A stretch of 64,000 bases of DNA from Isoetes taiwanensis (taxonomy: Eukaryota; Streptophyta; Lycopodiopsida; Isoetales; Isoetaceae). Positions 45,937 to 56,339 of the stretch are shown here, in pieces. How positions within the stretch are numbered: position 1 is the first letter of the stretch; each line of letters starts with the position of its first letter. The stretch is from contig JAJEKV010000014.1 in NCBI GenBank assembly GCA_021234155.1, positions 13,566,494 through 13,630,493 on the forward strand. Direction: 5' to 3'. A model generated the notes under the pieces. It was not told where the DNA came from. It saw only the letters and a list, made by a program, of their open reading frames with translations, and did no database searches. The position numbers and the translations under genes are program-made.

Positions 45937-47032
45937 GTTACTCTTTTAGCATGAAGAGCACATGCTAGAGAGTCTTCAAAATGCTGTACCAGCCTCTGCT
46001 CCGTTGCTTCTTGTAATGCGAGCAACATATCCTCAGTTACTTGCTTCTCCTTGTCGAATTCCTGCAACATCTCGCGCGTCAATCTTACAAAGGTGGCTCT
46101 TAGTATCCGAAGTCCATAGCTCCTCTGGAAGTGCTGAATCTCCCGGGCAGCTTTCGCGAAGTATGAATCTTTGTTCCTCTTCATGGGCTTCTTCGGTGGT
46201 GATGGTCTTTCCGGGGGTGGCTTCATGGTGTTTTCCTTCATGGGCCTTCCTCCTTCCACGTACCGGACCTTGTGTTCTTCATAATACTTGGCATAAGCGT
46301 CGTACATCTTCATGTACTCCTTGTACTTCGCCATCTTCTTCTTGTACTCTCGCTCATGCTTGAGTACATATGACTCCCGTGCCAGCTTGTTTGGCTTCTT
46401 GAGGTCCACAGTTAATTTAGGCCAGGCTGGTTAGGGAGGTGGTGCCGCTACTTCTTGATTCTCTGGATTTGAGGGTCCTATTTCCTCTGTGTGCCGGGGT
46501 ATCCTCCAAGCATCGTCCTCTGACTCGGAGTCCGAAGATGAAGATGGGGGTCTGTCGGGCTCCCTCTCTATGATCTTCACCCCCTTGTTGGGTGTCTTCT
46601 TTGTCTTCCTTGCAGGCTTTTTTGCCGGGAGTGGATCCTTGCCCTTCTCGGCCTTCTGTCTGTCAAGTTCTTCCTTCTCTGCTAATCTTCGTTTCTTCTC
46701 TTCTCTTTTTCTCTTGCTAATCCTCCGTTGCTCTCTGCAGTCTGTTCGTCTTGGTCCTCGTCAACATGTTCCTCCTCCTGCTGGGTCTCAAGGTTCTGCT
46801 GCTGGTTTTCTTGCTTTGTGTCTTCTTGTTCTCGTTCATGTTCTTCATTCTCTGGGTTTTGTTGCTCTTGATCTTGGTTCTCTGGGTTTTGTTGCCCTCG
46901 ATCTGGATTTTGGGAATCTTCTATTCTTGCGCATTCCCGGGCCTCCCTCGCCTTTTATTCAGTAGCGAGGACTTGGGCGCTGCTCGTTCCGTCTGCCATA
47001 ACCACCTTGGCTATTTGTTTGGTGCAAGCCAT
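45927..47032 (-). pseudogene. L-element gag with histone-H3-tail-like N-terminus, copy C
   Basis: The minus strand starts ATG at 47,032 with ACTKQIAK, close to the histone H3 tail ARTKQTAR, then AQVLATE before an in-frame TAA (CAA in copy B). Downstream in shifting frames: a Gln/Asn/Glu-rich segment (QQNPENQDQEQQNPENEEHE), a Lys/Arg/Glu coil (KRKREEKKRRLAEKEEL), an acidic patch (SDSESEDDAWRIPRHTEE) and a coiled-coil basic domain (VLKHEREYKKKMAKYKEYM...). It ends at 45,927. No capsid fold or zinc knuckle was recognised, so gag identity rests on position: about 700 bases downstream of the LTR and primer-binding site. At least three stops or frameshifts. Why a retroelement protein should begin like H3 is open: chromatin targeting or mimicry is inference. 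Confidence 0.6.
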
Positions 47033-47748
47033 GACTTGAAATAGCTTGATCGCCTCACTGGCACCTAAAAATTTGTTGGTCGGAGCTCGGCAACTAGGGA
47101 CGTAAGGTAGAAATGAGGAACCCTAAGGGTCTATTTATAGGTTTGGGAGTTTTAGGGTTTCCACCTGTAATTTTCATGTTATCTAACTAGTTAGAACAAC
47201 CTTGTTTGCTGGTTTAAAATATCTGGTTCCTTAAGGCAAAATTTATTCTCACTACTCACACAGTGCGCGAGAGCCCCGAGCTAAATTTTAGCTAAGGTCC
47301 TGGGCGCACTCTGTAAGTGGTCACTCTTTCCTAACTTAATTATATAGTTTTTAGACACATTCTTAGGGGTGTGACAGGTTTTCCTATCTTAAAATTTGAT
47401 TTTAAGCCATCTTATGCTATCAGATTACTCTAATTATCTATTTTTCTTGGTGAACTATGGTCAAATACTCACACAATGCGTGACCGCCCCGAGCTAAATT
47501 TTAGCTAAGGCTCCAGGCGCACTCTGTGAGTAGTCACTCACTAATGGCCAAAATTTTTGGTTCCATTATAATTTACAACTCTGCTTTTTGCTAACTATTA
47601 CTAGGCATGGTTTATAATTCTAAGATGAGAAAAAATTTCCCATTTTTTGAGGCTTGCACTTGGATTGTTATCTCCAAGGTGGAAGTTCTAACTGTTAGTA
47701 CTGACTGGGAAAATGGCCAGTGCTTGATCTTTGTCCTCCAAGTTCATT

Positions 47749-47760
47749 GCTCTGATACCA
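47749..47760 (-). promoter_or_regulatory. L-element primer-binding site, copy C
   Basis: The complement reads TGGTATCAGAGC, an exact initiator-tRNA-Met primer-binding site, one base from the LTR end at 47,762. Confidence 0.85.
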
Positions 47761-47761
47761 T

Positions 47762-48391
47762 TGTGACGTTTCCTGCTCGTCTATGATGCTCCCATCGTAT
47801 AAGAACCTAGAGTTCATCCCTCTTGCCAACACACATGCTGACAGCGGCCGTCCACCTATCATCGAATCCTTGCTATTTTACAAGAACTCGATGGGGAGGA
47901 ATGGACGTGTCATTTATCCTGTCTCCCTCGGGATCGTCCTAGCTGCGGAAGTGTGAATAAATGTAAGCACATAGCATCAACTAACATACATGCCCACCTC
48001 GAAGGATGGCTCATCATAATATAGTTTCTGTAACAACAACGTCAGTGATATCAATATAAGGGGGATCCTACCCAAGGCACATACTCAAGGGGATAGACTG
48101 ATGGCTCGGGTCTCCAGAGGTCAAAACAGACAGAGTTCATAACAATGGACTTGGCTGGCATAGAACATGGTCATTGGGTAGTCCGCTCCATCTGCCCCTC
48201 CTGTGCATACTTTGCAAAATAGGCTGATAAGTCTTGGGAGTAGGTTGCTGGGTGCATAGCCAAGGGGGCTACTCCTGGGTTGCATCTCCCCAGTCCCGAT
48301 GAGACAGGAGAAGATGACCACCCCCAGAGGCATGCATGCCCATTATAGATGGCTAGAGAGCCACTGCTCGTCTACGACTTAAACCCCATTG
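47762..48391 (-). repeat. L-element 5' LTR, copy C, left part
   Basis: This part runs from TGTGACG at the primer-binding site to CCCCATTG, where the chromovirus begins. It is collinear with 25,695-26,331 of copy B. The LTR resumes at 54,415 and ends at 54,889, giving the same total length (about 1.1 kb) as copy B once the insertion is removed. Confidence 0.8.
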
Positions 48392-48898
48392 TGTCATGAA
48401 TCGACGTGAAAACAAGGAAATACATGGAAAATATGCAAGAAATATGGAAGAAATATGCCAAGATCGGCAAAGAATCTGATATATGAACAGGAATCAAGAG
48501 TACAATGGCCCAAAGGCAAGCAGGAACACGAGACAGATGCCTAGAAGGCTCAAAACCGGAGCGGTTCGACAAGAAAGAGATGCCTCCTTATATATCTAAG
48601 CCAACGGTCAGGATCGCGCCACTCCAATGGATGAGATTATGCCAAGTGTCGTGCATGCATGTAGGTTTTAGAATATTCTAGAACCTCCTGGAAACAGTCC
48701 TGAGTATGAGTAAGACATGAGAAAACATCTTTAATGAATATTGGTAGCGCACTTGGCAAAGGTGTGTGATTCCGAATTGGAAGGTTGTGAGTTTAAAGCC
48801 TGTTTTGTGCAACTACCCTTTTGCATCCGTGTGATGACCATCTTTTGTACATACGACTATAATGTTCGTATGGTACAAATATCCGTATGGTCGTCACA
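48392..48898 (-). repeat. Chromovirus 3' LTR
   Basis: 507 bp, TGTCATG ... GTCGTCACA on the plus strand. It matches the 5' LTR with scattered substitutions and small indels, the largest being an extra TATTCTAGAA-type repeat and a few inserted bases in the other copy. The divergence means the insertion is not recent. Confidence 0.9.
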
Positions 48899-48910
48899 CC
48901 ATCCCCCTCC
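48899..48910 (-). promoter_or_regulatory. Polypurine tract
   Basis: The complement reads GGAGGGGGATGG, immediately upstream of the 3' LTR in element orientation; this is the primer for plus-strand DNA synthesis. Confidence 0.8.
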
Positions 48911-50275
48911 TACGACAATGACGAGTCCTCGAAACTGGGGCCGGAGTACTCAAACTTGGCTTATCCGGGTAACGTCGGTGAAACTCCGCAATTTTATCAG
49001 GAGCATTAGTCTGATTCTCTGCAGGCTCCCAGTATCTATCACTTAACGAGTAACCTTTCCAGTCGGCAAAGTAATACAATCGTCGATGAAGAAACTTGGA
49101 GTCCAGAATCTTTCGAACCTCGAACTCCTCATGATCATCAACGGCGGCGGAGGAACACGATCCGAAAAAGTATTGACTGTGTAGGGCTCCAATAGAGAAA
49201 CATGAAATACTGGATGGAGCCTAACAGCTGGAGGGAGCTCGAGCCGGAATGCCACATTGCCGATCTGAGCCGTGATCCGGTAAGGACCAAGGTGACGATA
49301 GTCAAGCTTGTTGTAGGGACGTGAGGTAGGGAGGTCCCTACGAGGAAGCCAGACAAGGTCACCAACGTGAAATTTAGGAGTTTCCTGCTGATGCAAATCA
49401 GCATAATGCCGATAGCGTTCCTGTGCTCGGTGAAGATGATGCTGAAGGCTGGATTGAAGAGCCTGGAATTTCTCAAGTCGAGACTCGGCACCAGGATTGA
49501 CCAAGTCACCGCCGACGATGCTAAGGGACCAACGAGGATGCTGATCAGAGTTCAAAAAGAACGGAGTCTGGCCAGTGGAAGGATCTACTGAGTTATTATA
49601 GGCAAACTCAGCTAGTGGAAGATAATCAACCCAATCATCCTGTTGATAACTGATAAAGCACCTTAAATACTGCTCCAAAGTCCGATTAGTGCACTCTGCT
49701 TGCCCATTACTTTCTAGATGATGACCAGATGTCAGTGAGCAGTCGATATGCAATAACTCCAAAAGCCGTTTCCAAAAACCTGCGACGAACTGCGGTTCAC
49801 GATCACTGACGATAGTATCGGGCAAGCCGTGAAGTCTGATTACTTCACGAAGAAGAAGATCCGTTGTTCCCTCACTGGTGATGGTAATATTGCAAGGAAT
49901 AAAATGAACCATCTTAGAGAAACGATCAACAACAACCATGATGGCATCATAGCCCGAAGAGACTGGCAGCTCCAGAATAAAGTCTATAGAAATGCTCTTC
50001 CAAGGTCCATCTGGTACTGGCAGTGGCTGAAGAAGGCCATGAGGAAGATGCCTTGGAACCTTTGCTCGACAGTAGATGTCATAAGATCGAATAAAAGCTT
50101 CAATAGAGCGACGAAGCCCAGGCCACCAATACTCTTGACTAATAAGTTCAAGAGTCTTGGCTACTCCAAAGTGTCCACCCATAGGTGAATCATGGCAAGC
50201 CTGGAGAACCCGAAGCCTAGATGCACCATCTGGCACATACAGAAGCCCATCACGGAATAGGAGTCCATCTCAAAC
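48911..50275 (-). pseudogene. Chromovirus integrase with GPY/F motif and chromodomain
   Basis: From about 50,275 the frame reads DGLLFRDGLLYVPDGASRL. Then comes the zinc-binding region (HDSPMGGHFG; both Cys of the usual C-x2-C replaced, giving SYDIYCRAK) and the D-D-E core (SIDFILELP, IVSDREPQF, ESNGQAECTNRTLEQYLR). The GPY/F region (LGPYRITAQIGNVAFRLELP, LHPVFHVSLLEPY) follows. A frameshift near 49,140 separates the chromodomain (YYFADWKGYSLSDRYWEPAE, then APDKIAEFHRRYPDKP). Integrase inserts the element; the chromodomain marks the chromovirus clade. The two Cys losses and the frameshift imply inactivity. The frame is cut at 50,275, where foreign sequence begins. Confidence 0.9.
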
Positions 50276-51430
50276 CTCAATAGCAATAAAATAAGTTAAA
50301 GGTTAAGCTAAGGCTATGAGTTAAAGTAATATATCAAGGGTTAGCTGGAAAAGGAGTTGGCTCGGAATTTATGGAGGCCTAAGTCAAGGAGGAGTTTATG
50401 CTAAGGGATATACGTAATTTACGATTACGATATAAGTAGTCTTAAAAAAATTAGCTAGCTATATATTTAACCTTTGGAATTAGTTAAATTTAGAAGGCAC
50501 AAGTGTTATGTAGAAGGAAGTTGGTAATGAAAGCATAACCATAGTTGAATGCTATAGATTAAACATCATTAAAGCCTTAAATATAGATATTAACCTTGTT
50601 ATTAGTGAATCTTGGGAAGGCGTAGACATTTTTCTTTTATTTAATAATGATAGCTGCATATGGCATTATAGAGGTTATTTTAATTATTGAATCATGGTTG
50701 GGCTTTCTCTTGCTATATGAAGTGTGTATTATGGAATTTACTTGATGTAAGCTTGTTAAGGCATGGGTCATAATGATGGAAATTATGTAATTGTCTATGA
50801 TGTAATTCTTTGATATAGACCTCTGGGGCCGGAGTCTAGGTGCGATGGTCTAGACTCACGGTTTTGCACAGTGCTATGTATATGGTAATATTTGAACATC
50901 GGGCGTTGATGCAGTATGGTGCAGCGTCATGCCGCGATAAGTGGTCCTCAATCTTTGGGCCTTGGCGTGGATGGGTGTGTACACCGCGTGGTTACCCCCG
51001 CCTCTATGTCCTCAGCTTTTGTCGGCCGAGTTGACCTTGCTTTCGGAACCAGGAGGAATATTGGTTGCAATGTTGATGCTATGGTTGCTTGGTTATTGTG
51101 TATGTGGTTTTAATGTTGGAATCAAGTTGCAATGGCTATGTTTGATATAATTATGCATTGTGGTTATGCTTGTTGGAGTTATTACTTGGATTGCAGGGGC
51201 GAGGTTACGGTAAGGCTACGTTATTGCTCCAAGTTAATGCTTTATGATTATTAATTAATGCTAGATATGACCTAGATCCCCGATCCCCACTTAGTCCGTG
51301 TGACTAACCCTGTGGACTTAGTCCGTGTGACTAACCCTGTGGTAGTCTGTCTGTATGTCACGCCCCATCGACGGTGGAGGATGCGCCACGTGGCTTGATC
51401 TCGGCCGTCCGTGGGCCTTGGCCTCTCAAA
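50276..51430. other. Foreign sequence replacing the pol middle of the chromovirus
   Basis: No RT or RNase H similarity. The first 550 bases are AT-rich. 50,820-51,060 is GC-richer with an LTR-like look but no matching partner in the window. At 51,290-51,341 there is a direct duplication of CTTAGTCCGTGTGACTAACC plus CTGTGG. It is probably one or more nested insertions. Confidence 0.45.
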
Positions 51431-51855
51431 AGCTCCCAAGTTTGGGGGACAAAATTTGTTTGGTTTACCACGGACTTGAACCCTGGACATTGCCCCCCAA
51501 ACCCCCCACCCTACCACTAGACCAACCAGTCTTTTCTTGAAAGAATAGGTACCACTAGACCAACCAGTCTTTTCTTGAAAGAATAGGAAGTCCATGCTTA
51601 GTTAAGGCTGGGGCAGTGGAAATTCCTTTGGTTAATTAAAAGCCTTGATGATGCTAGAAACTTCTAGGCTCCCAAGTTTGGGGGACAAAATTTTTTTGGT
51701 TTACCACGGACTTGAACCCTGGACATTTCCCCCCAAACCCCCCACCCTTACCACTAGACCAACCAGTCTTTTCTTGAAAGAATAAGAAGTCCATGCTTAG
51801 TTAAGGCTGGGGCAATAGAAATTCCTTTGGTTGTTGATGATCCTAGAACCTGCTA
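51431..51855 (-). repeat. tRNA-derived SINE-like sequence in two tandem copies
   Basis: A segment of about 237 bp is repeated (starting 51,431 and 51,668, GCTCCCAAGTTTGGGGG). On the minus strand each contains a pol III A-box, TGGTCTAGTGG (complement of 51,514-51,524 and 51,751-51,761), and a B-box, GGTTCAAGTCC (complement of 51,472-51,482 and 51,708-51,718), about 31-32 bases apart, as in tRNA heads of SINEs. Copy 1 also has a duplicated A-box block (51,552-51,562). No cloverleaf-quality tRNA is formed. Confidence 0.6.
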
Positions 51856-51875
51856 GAATGTTCTAGAATGAAGCT

Positions 51876-52015
51876 AGAGAGAGGAGGGAGAGATAGAGGG
51901 GGAGAGGAGAGAGGAGAGAGGGAAGAGAGACAGAAAAGAGGAGAGAGAGAGAGAGGAGAGAGGAGAGAGAAGAGAGAAAGGGGAGAGGGAAATAGAGAGG
52001 AGAGAGAAAGCCGAT
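51876..52015. repeat. GA-rich microsatellite
   Basis: Imperfect (GA)n/(GAGAGG)n tract. It is read as the Ser/Leu/Pro-rich tail of the open frame on the minus strand. Confidence 0.85.
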
Positions 52016-53792
52016 AGAAATTGGCAAACCTAAGAAAAGACTGAACATCTCGAAGGATGACTACTGAACTTGGATCTTGTCTTCCAGATTTAATGAACTT
52101 GCGAAGAGAAATCTTCGAGATACGAAACTGAGGGCATGAAGACGCCACTGTAAGGTGAGCGTGAACATGAGCAGAACATGAGCGAACATGAGCGTGAGCA
52201 ACTGGAATGTGAACTGAGCAGGACCGAGCAAGAACTGAGCAAGAACCGAGCGTAAACCGGAGCGACAGGACCGAGCAAGAACCGAGCGTGAACCGGAACC
52301 GAGCTGGAGCAAGAGCAGCAAGAGCAAAAAAAATTGAGCCGAGCCGAGCCGAGCCGGAGCCGGAGCCGACATCATCCATAATATGGTCGTAATCTAGGGC
52401 ATGAACCGGAGAAGAGGCAAAGAGTCGAATCCGAACATGGAGCGAGAAAGCAGGAATAGCAAGGGCGGAATCGGGGCCCACGATCTTTGCCGCAGTCGAA
52501 GTCGATGCTAGTGTAGAGACCTGAACTGTAGATGAACTGGAACTAGGGCTAGAATTAGCAAATTGAAATGATCTAGTACGCCAATTAATTTGTCGGTTAT
52601 GTAGTTCGAGCCAGGGCAGACACAAGACTATTGGCGCATGTGGGCTAGCGTTGAGATTGAAAGAAATACTACAAGAAACTCCCTCGAACAAAACCTGAAG
52701 AGGCGGAGTACATTCTATGACTGCATCCGAGGAGATCTCCTGTCCATCAATCACTTCGACAGAACCGGGATGCTCAACCTTGCTTCTGCTTACCGGTGAA
52801 CGCACTATCCATAAAGCAAGCATTTGCACCACAATCAAGTTGCGCCAACACGTAAGGCGGCCAGCCGACGAGAGACTCCTACTACTCGGACCGGCCCCTG
52901 AGTTTTTCAACTGATTTGGACGCTTCACAGAGCATCCACGAGCAATATGGCCAGCTCCTCCATAGTAGAGGAAAAGATTGGCCTCTCTCCGACGCTGCTT
53001 CTCGGCGGCAAATAAAGGTCCTCGAACTACCCGATCAATCTGCATAGGCTCAGGTCCGGATCTGCTGGATTCTACAGATGAGACCGGGGAAGACGTAGCT
53101 ACAGGCATTTGTGTGATTGGGAAGACCTGACTATGTCTCTCTTGCTTATGTTCGAAGAGCCGATTATCACATCGAACTGCAAATCTGATGGCTTCTTCCA
53201 AGGTCTGAGGGTCCTCCATAGACAACAGCATATCTTTGACATCCTCACGTAATCTCTTTGGAAACAATCTCGAAGTGCAACATCATCCCAGGCAGTATCT
53301 ACCGCGATTTGACGAAATTCTGATGCATATACTAAGCTGGACGAGAGCCTTGCCTTAGATTGCAAAGTTTTGTGATTGTTGTGCGCTGACGATCAGTGTT
53401 TCCAAAGCATGCCTCGAGCTCTGCAGTGAAAGCAGCAAAATCTTGCAACTCTGGAGCTCCTTTCTCTAATAAAGGAGCAAACCAACTTAGAACTGATCCT
53501 GTGAGAAGAGAACCAATCAGCCCAACTTGTTCCTGGGCCGTTGGATATCTATGAGGGTGGAGCTGGATCGCAAGCCTGATATGATTCAAAAAACCATGGA
53601 GCTTGGACAGAGTGTCGTCAAACTTCTCTGGCAGGCTGATCTTAGGCTCTGATAGTTTCAGTCTAGAGCTAGAAGCAGATTCGTGTGAAGCAACACGTTC
53701 CTTATTATAAGCTCTTTATTGTCCAACTGCAACTGCTGGCATACTTGAATAGGCTGCTGGACTTGCTGTAATAAAGTCGAAACCTCCTCCAT
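52016..53792 (-). pseudogene. Chromovirus gag-protease with collapsed RT region
   Basis: The minus strand starts ATG at 53,792 (MEEVSTLLQQVQQ). It then has ISLPEKFDDTLSKLHGFLN, the capsid words VGLIGSLLTGSVLSWFAPLL and FAAFTAELEACFGNTDRQRT, and after a frameshift (about 53,340) FPKRLREDVKDMLLSM. The zinc knuckle has lost two Cys (FLYYGGAGHIARGC). A protease-like segment contains VLCLPWLELHNRQINWRTR. Beyond about 52,400, where RT should be, the frame runs through GAGC/GAACCGAGC-type repeats (52,160-52,380) and resumes briefly with the post-RT motif LRDVQSFLRFANFYR at about 52,030. The RT catalytic core is thus deleted. The 474-codon open frame here is a by-product of repeats without stops. Confidence 0.8.
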
Positions 53793-53847
53793 AGATATAA
53801 AACTACCAAATACGAGCAAAAAAAATGCTTAGGATCAGAGCAGGCAA

Positions 53848-53870
53848 GAACCGGTAAGGTATTCCGGTTC
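53848..53870. repeat. Hairpin at the chromovirus primer-binding position
   Basis: GAACCGG and CCGGTTC, perfect 7-base arms with a 9-base loop, four bases inside the 5' LTR. No TGG-starting tRNA complement is found here. Confidence 0.6.
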
Positions 53871-53874
53871 AAAC

Positions 53875-54409
53875 TGTCATGGACCTACGCGAAAACAAGG
53901 AAAATATGTGAAAACAATGCAAGAAGTACGGAAGAAATACGTCAAGATCGGCAAAGAGTCTGATATATGAACATGAATCAAGAGTATAATGGCCAGAAGG
54001 CAAGCAGGAACACGAGACAGATGCTTAGAAGGCTCAAGACTGGCGTTGAACCAGAGTGGTTCGACAAGAAGGAGATGCCTCCTTATATATCTAAGCCAAT
54101 GGTCAAGATCGCGCCACTCCAATGGATGAGATTATGCCAAGTGTCGCACATGCATGTAGGTTCTAGAATATTCTAGAATATTCTAGAACCTTCTGAAAAC
54201 AGCCCTGCATATGAGAAAGACATGAGGGAATGTTTTTAATGAATATTGGTAGCGCACTTGGCAAAGGTGTGTGACTCGCAACTGGAAGGTTCCAGTTGCA
54301 AGTTCAAATCATGTCTTGTGCAACTACTCTTTTGCATCCGTGTGACGACCATCTTTTGTACATACGAGTATAATATTTGTATGGTACGAATATCCGTATG
54401 GTCGTCACA
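53875..54409 (-). repeat. Chromovirus 5' LTR
   Basis: 535 bp, pairing with 48,392-48,898. It contains the transcription start region of the element (CTCCTTATATATCT around 54,078-54,091 on the plus strand gives a TATATA word on both strands). Confidence 0.9.
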
Positions 54410-54414
54410 CATTG

Positions 54415-54889
54415 AAGGTGAAGCATCACCCAAGAGGTGTCGAGCCGATGCCTTGCCCACACTCGTGGCAAACCATCAGGCCTAGCCCGTTAAGATCCCT
54501 GGTAGGCTTTACACACCAGAGGGATCAATCTGTAATGGGACATGTCCTCCTTATATGCCGGTCTACCCCTGCCACCCATAGCGAGGCGGGCTCTTATGCA
54601 CAGGCAGCATTAATTGGGAATTAATGAGGCTATCTAGGTACATCATTTACTAAGGCTTTCAAGGTCTATACCCCCTTCTCAATGCACAAGAGTGCGCATA
54701 GAAATAGAACATCATCATCCATAGAACTGAAATATAGAATAACATCTAATCTGTCTACCTAAGCATACATAGTTAGGTTCCCTCATTAGAGCTTGTGATC
54801 TCAGAAAGGAGGAAAGGAAAGGGAAGGAAAGGTTCCCTCATTAGAGCTTATGAGACGAATGCCGGATTGGAAGTCGGCATTGCACAACA
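54415..54889 (-). repeat. L-element 5' LTR, copy C, right part
   Basis: Continuation of 47,762-48,391 after the chromovirus, from AAGGTGAAGCATCACC to GCATTGCACAACA. It matches 26,332-26,798 of copy B, with a small GGAAA-rich insertion near 54,805-54,830. Confidence 0.8.
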
Positions 54890-55311
54890 GAATTGCCATC
54901 TACCTGATCCTTGGCTTGCTTCAGCTCTTGGAAGGCGTCCATGCTCCTATTCGGGCTGACGGCGAATGAATCCAAAAGATCTGTTGTGCAAAGCAGCCTT
55001 GGAGGCATCTGGCAAGGCGGAATGGCAGGCGCTTGGCCGAAATGGCTCTTAGAAACTGGAATGCGAAAAGGGAAAGTTTAGGATTCCCCTTTGGCTCTTT
55101 TACATGATTTGTTTTGGGGTTAGAACTAGGTCATGTAGGGCTTTGCCACATGGCAAAATGGGGTTATTTGCACGTGTTAAAAGGCATGTGCAACATAAGA
55201 AGTCCCCCCCCAAGGTACAACCCTTTACGGTCGCCATGTACATGTCATCATGGTCGACATGTATTAGTGATGTGGTAACATATTCATATCGTATATTATG
55301 CTGGAATGTCA

Positions 55312-55995
55312 TAAAACCCCCAAAGAAGTTGATGGTGCTAGACATAGATGGCATACTGGTATAAATACAACATAAGGGAACTAGTGAAATTTTTTTTCCG
55401 CCACCCGATACATACCATGTTGTAAAAGAAATTGCAAACAAGTACCTTATTTGCAAACAGGGTACTACGAGTTTGTGGAATGGGCAACAAAGGTTTAAAT
55501 GCTTCTCTACTTCACAATACAATAGCAGCTGCATTGTTCCCCGAATTGTAGACGAAATTCTTAAAGGTTTATAGTCAAGAACAGTGCTATGCATGTGAAC
55601 ATCCAAGCAATACAATCGAGCAGCTTTATGTCAAAGAGTTGAAGGTTGTACTTGACAATTTTCCTAAATACTATGGTATGATTTTCTTTGTAGATGATAG
55701 CCTATACAAAGGGTTTCTAAACCCTCTACACACAACCCTTCTTGTTATGCCTTTCACGGGGCAGAAAAGGACAATTTTTTGCAGGAATTTGTATGTTCAA
55801 CATTGGACGACTTGTCTTCCTATACAGTTGAAGAGACTATTTCACAGTTGGACATCTCTGATGCATGGTTGGAGTAGAAGATAGTTGAAGTGTTGGGTTA
55901 TTGTCTCAACAACCATTTTGTCTTAGCCTATTTTGTCCTTGATACTCCACTTATGATACAAAGGAAGCTGTTGGATATGCCTCCTGAATGGCTCC
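55312..55995 (+). pseudogene. FCP1-homology HAD phosphatase domain, intronless, copy C
   Basis: Motifs as in A and B, but motif I reads LMVLDIDGILV, with both aspartates of the DxDG signature that A and B read as DxNG. YVKELKVVLDNFP, FFVDDSLYKGFLNP and LQEFVCSTLDDLSS-like words follow in shifting frames. A stop (GAGTAG, near 55,873) interrupts the segment that is open in B. It is a non-functional fragment. Confidence 0.6.
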
Positions 55996-56339
55996 TACGT
56001 GCCTCTGAATTTTCATGACTTATGACTCCAATGACTCTACATTTTGAAAATCCTTGTACATTTTTTTATAATATATATATATGACTTCAAGTTAGCATGT
56101 TACCAAACTATTGTAATGTGTATTGAGTCCAAGTTATGTCAGCATGCCCTCTATATGTGCCAAAATTAATGTCAAGCATTATCTCTAATACTAGATCAAA
56201 ATTTAAGATAAAATTTGCAATGCAAACAAGTGACTACAAATATGTTAAAATGATGAAACAACTAGGTCAAATCATATTCAACCTTCATATGGTAGGATGT
56301 CGGGAATCATCAGATGAGTAGCTTCTTCAAGGGAAAATT

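Larger units (their letters stand above)
48392..54409 (-). mobile_element. Ty3/gypsy chromovirus, 6.0 kb, both LTRs, inserted in the L LTR
   Basis: It is bounded by two similar LTRs (48,392-48,898 and 53,875-54,409) and a perfect 5-bp target duplication, CATTG (48,387-48,391 and 54,410-54,414); copy B shows the single CATTG at the same place. Orientation is minus: gag on the right, integrase with chromodomain on the left. The polypurine tract GGAGGGGGATGG adjoins the 3' LTR. The RT and most of RNase H are missing and replaced by low-complexity repeats and other sequence. Chromodomains steer integration to methylated-histone chromatin (family knowledge). The element is dead. Confidence 0.9.

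Noticed and set aside
46489-46965. Plus-strand ORF of 158 codons rich in Leu/Phe/Ser
   Set aside because: It is the antisense of the Lys/Glu/Gln-rich L gag, which makes hydrophobic-looking products.
51431-51855. Functional tRNA genes
   Set aside because: A and B boxes are present but the sequence between and around them (G and C runs) cannot form a tRNA cloverleaf; SINE-like is the better reading.
51843-53267. 474-codon minus-strand ORF as a single functional protein
   Set aside because: Its second half is translated low-complexity repeats and a GA microsatellite; gag and protease words are confined to the first half and the zinc knuckle is damaged.
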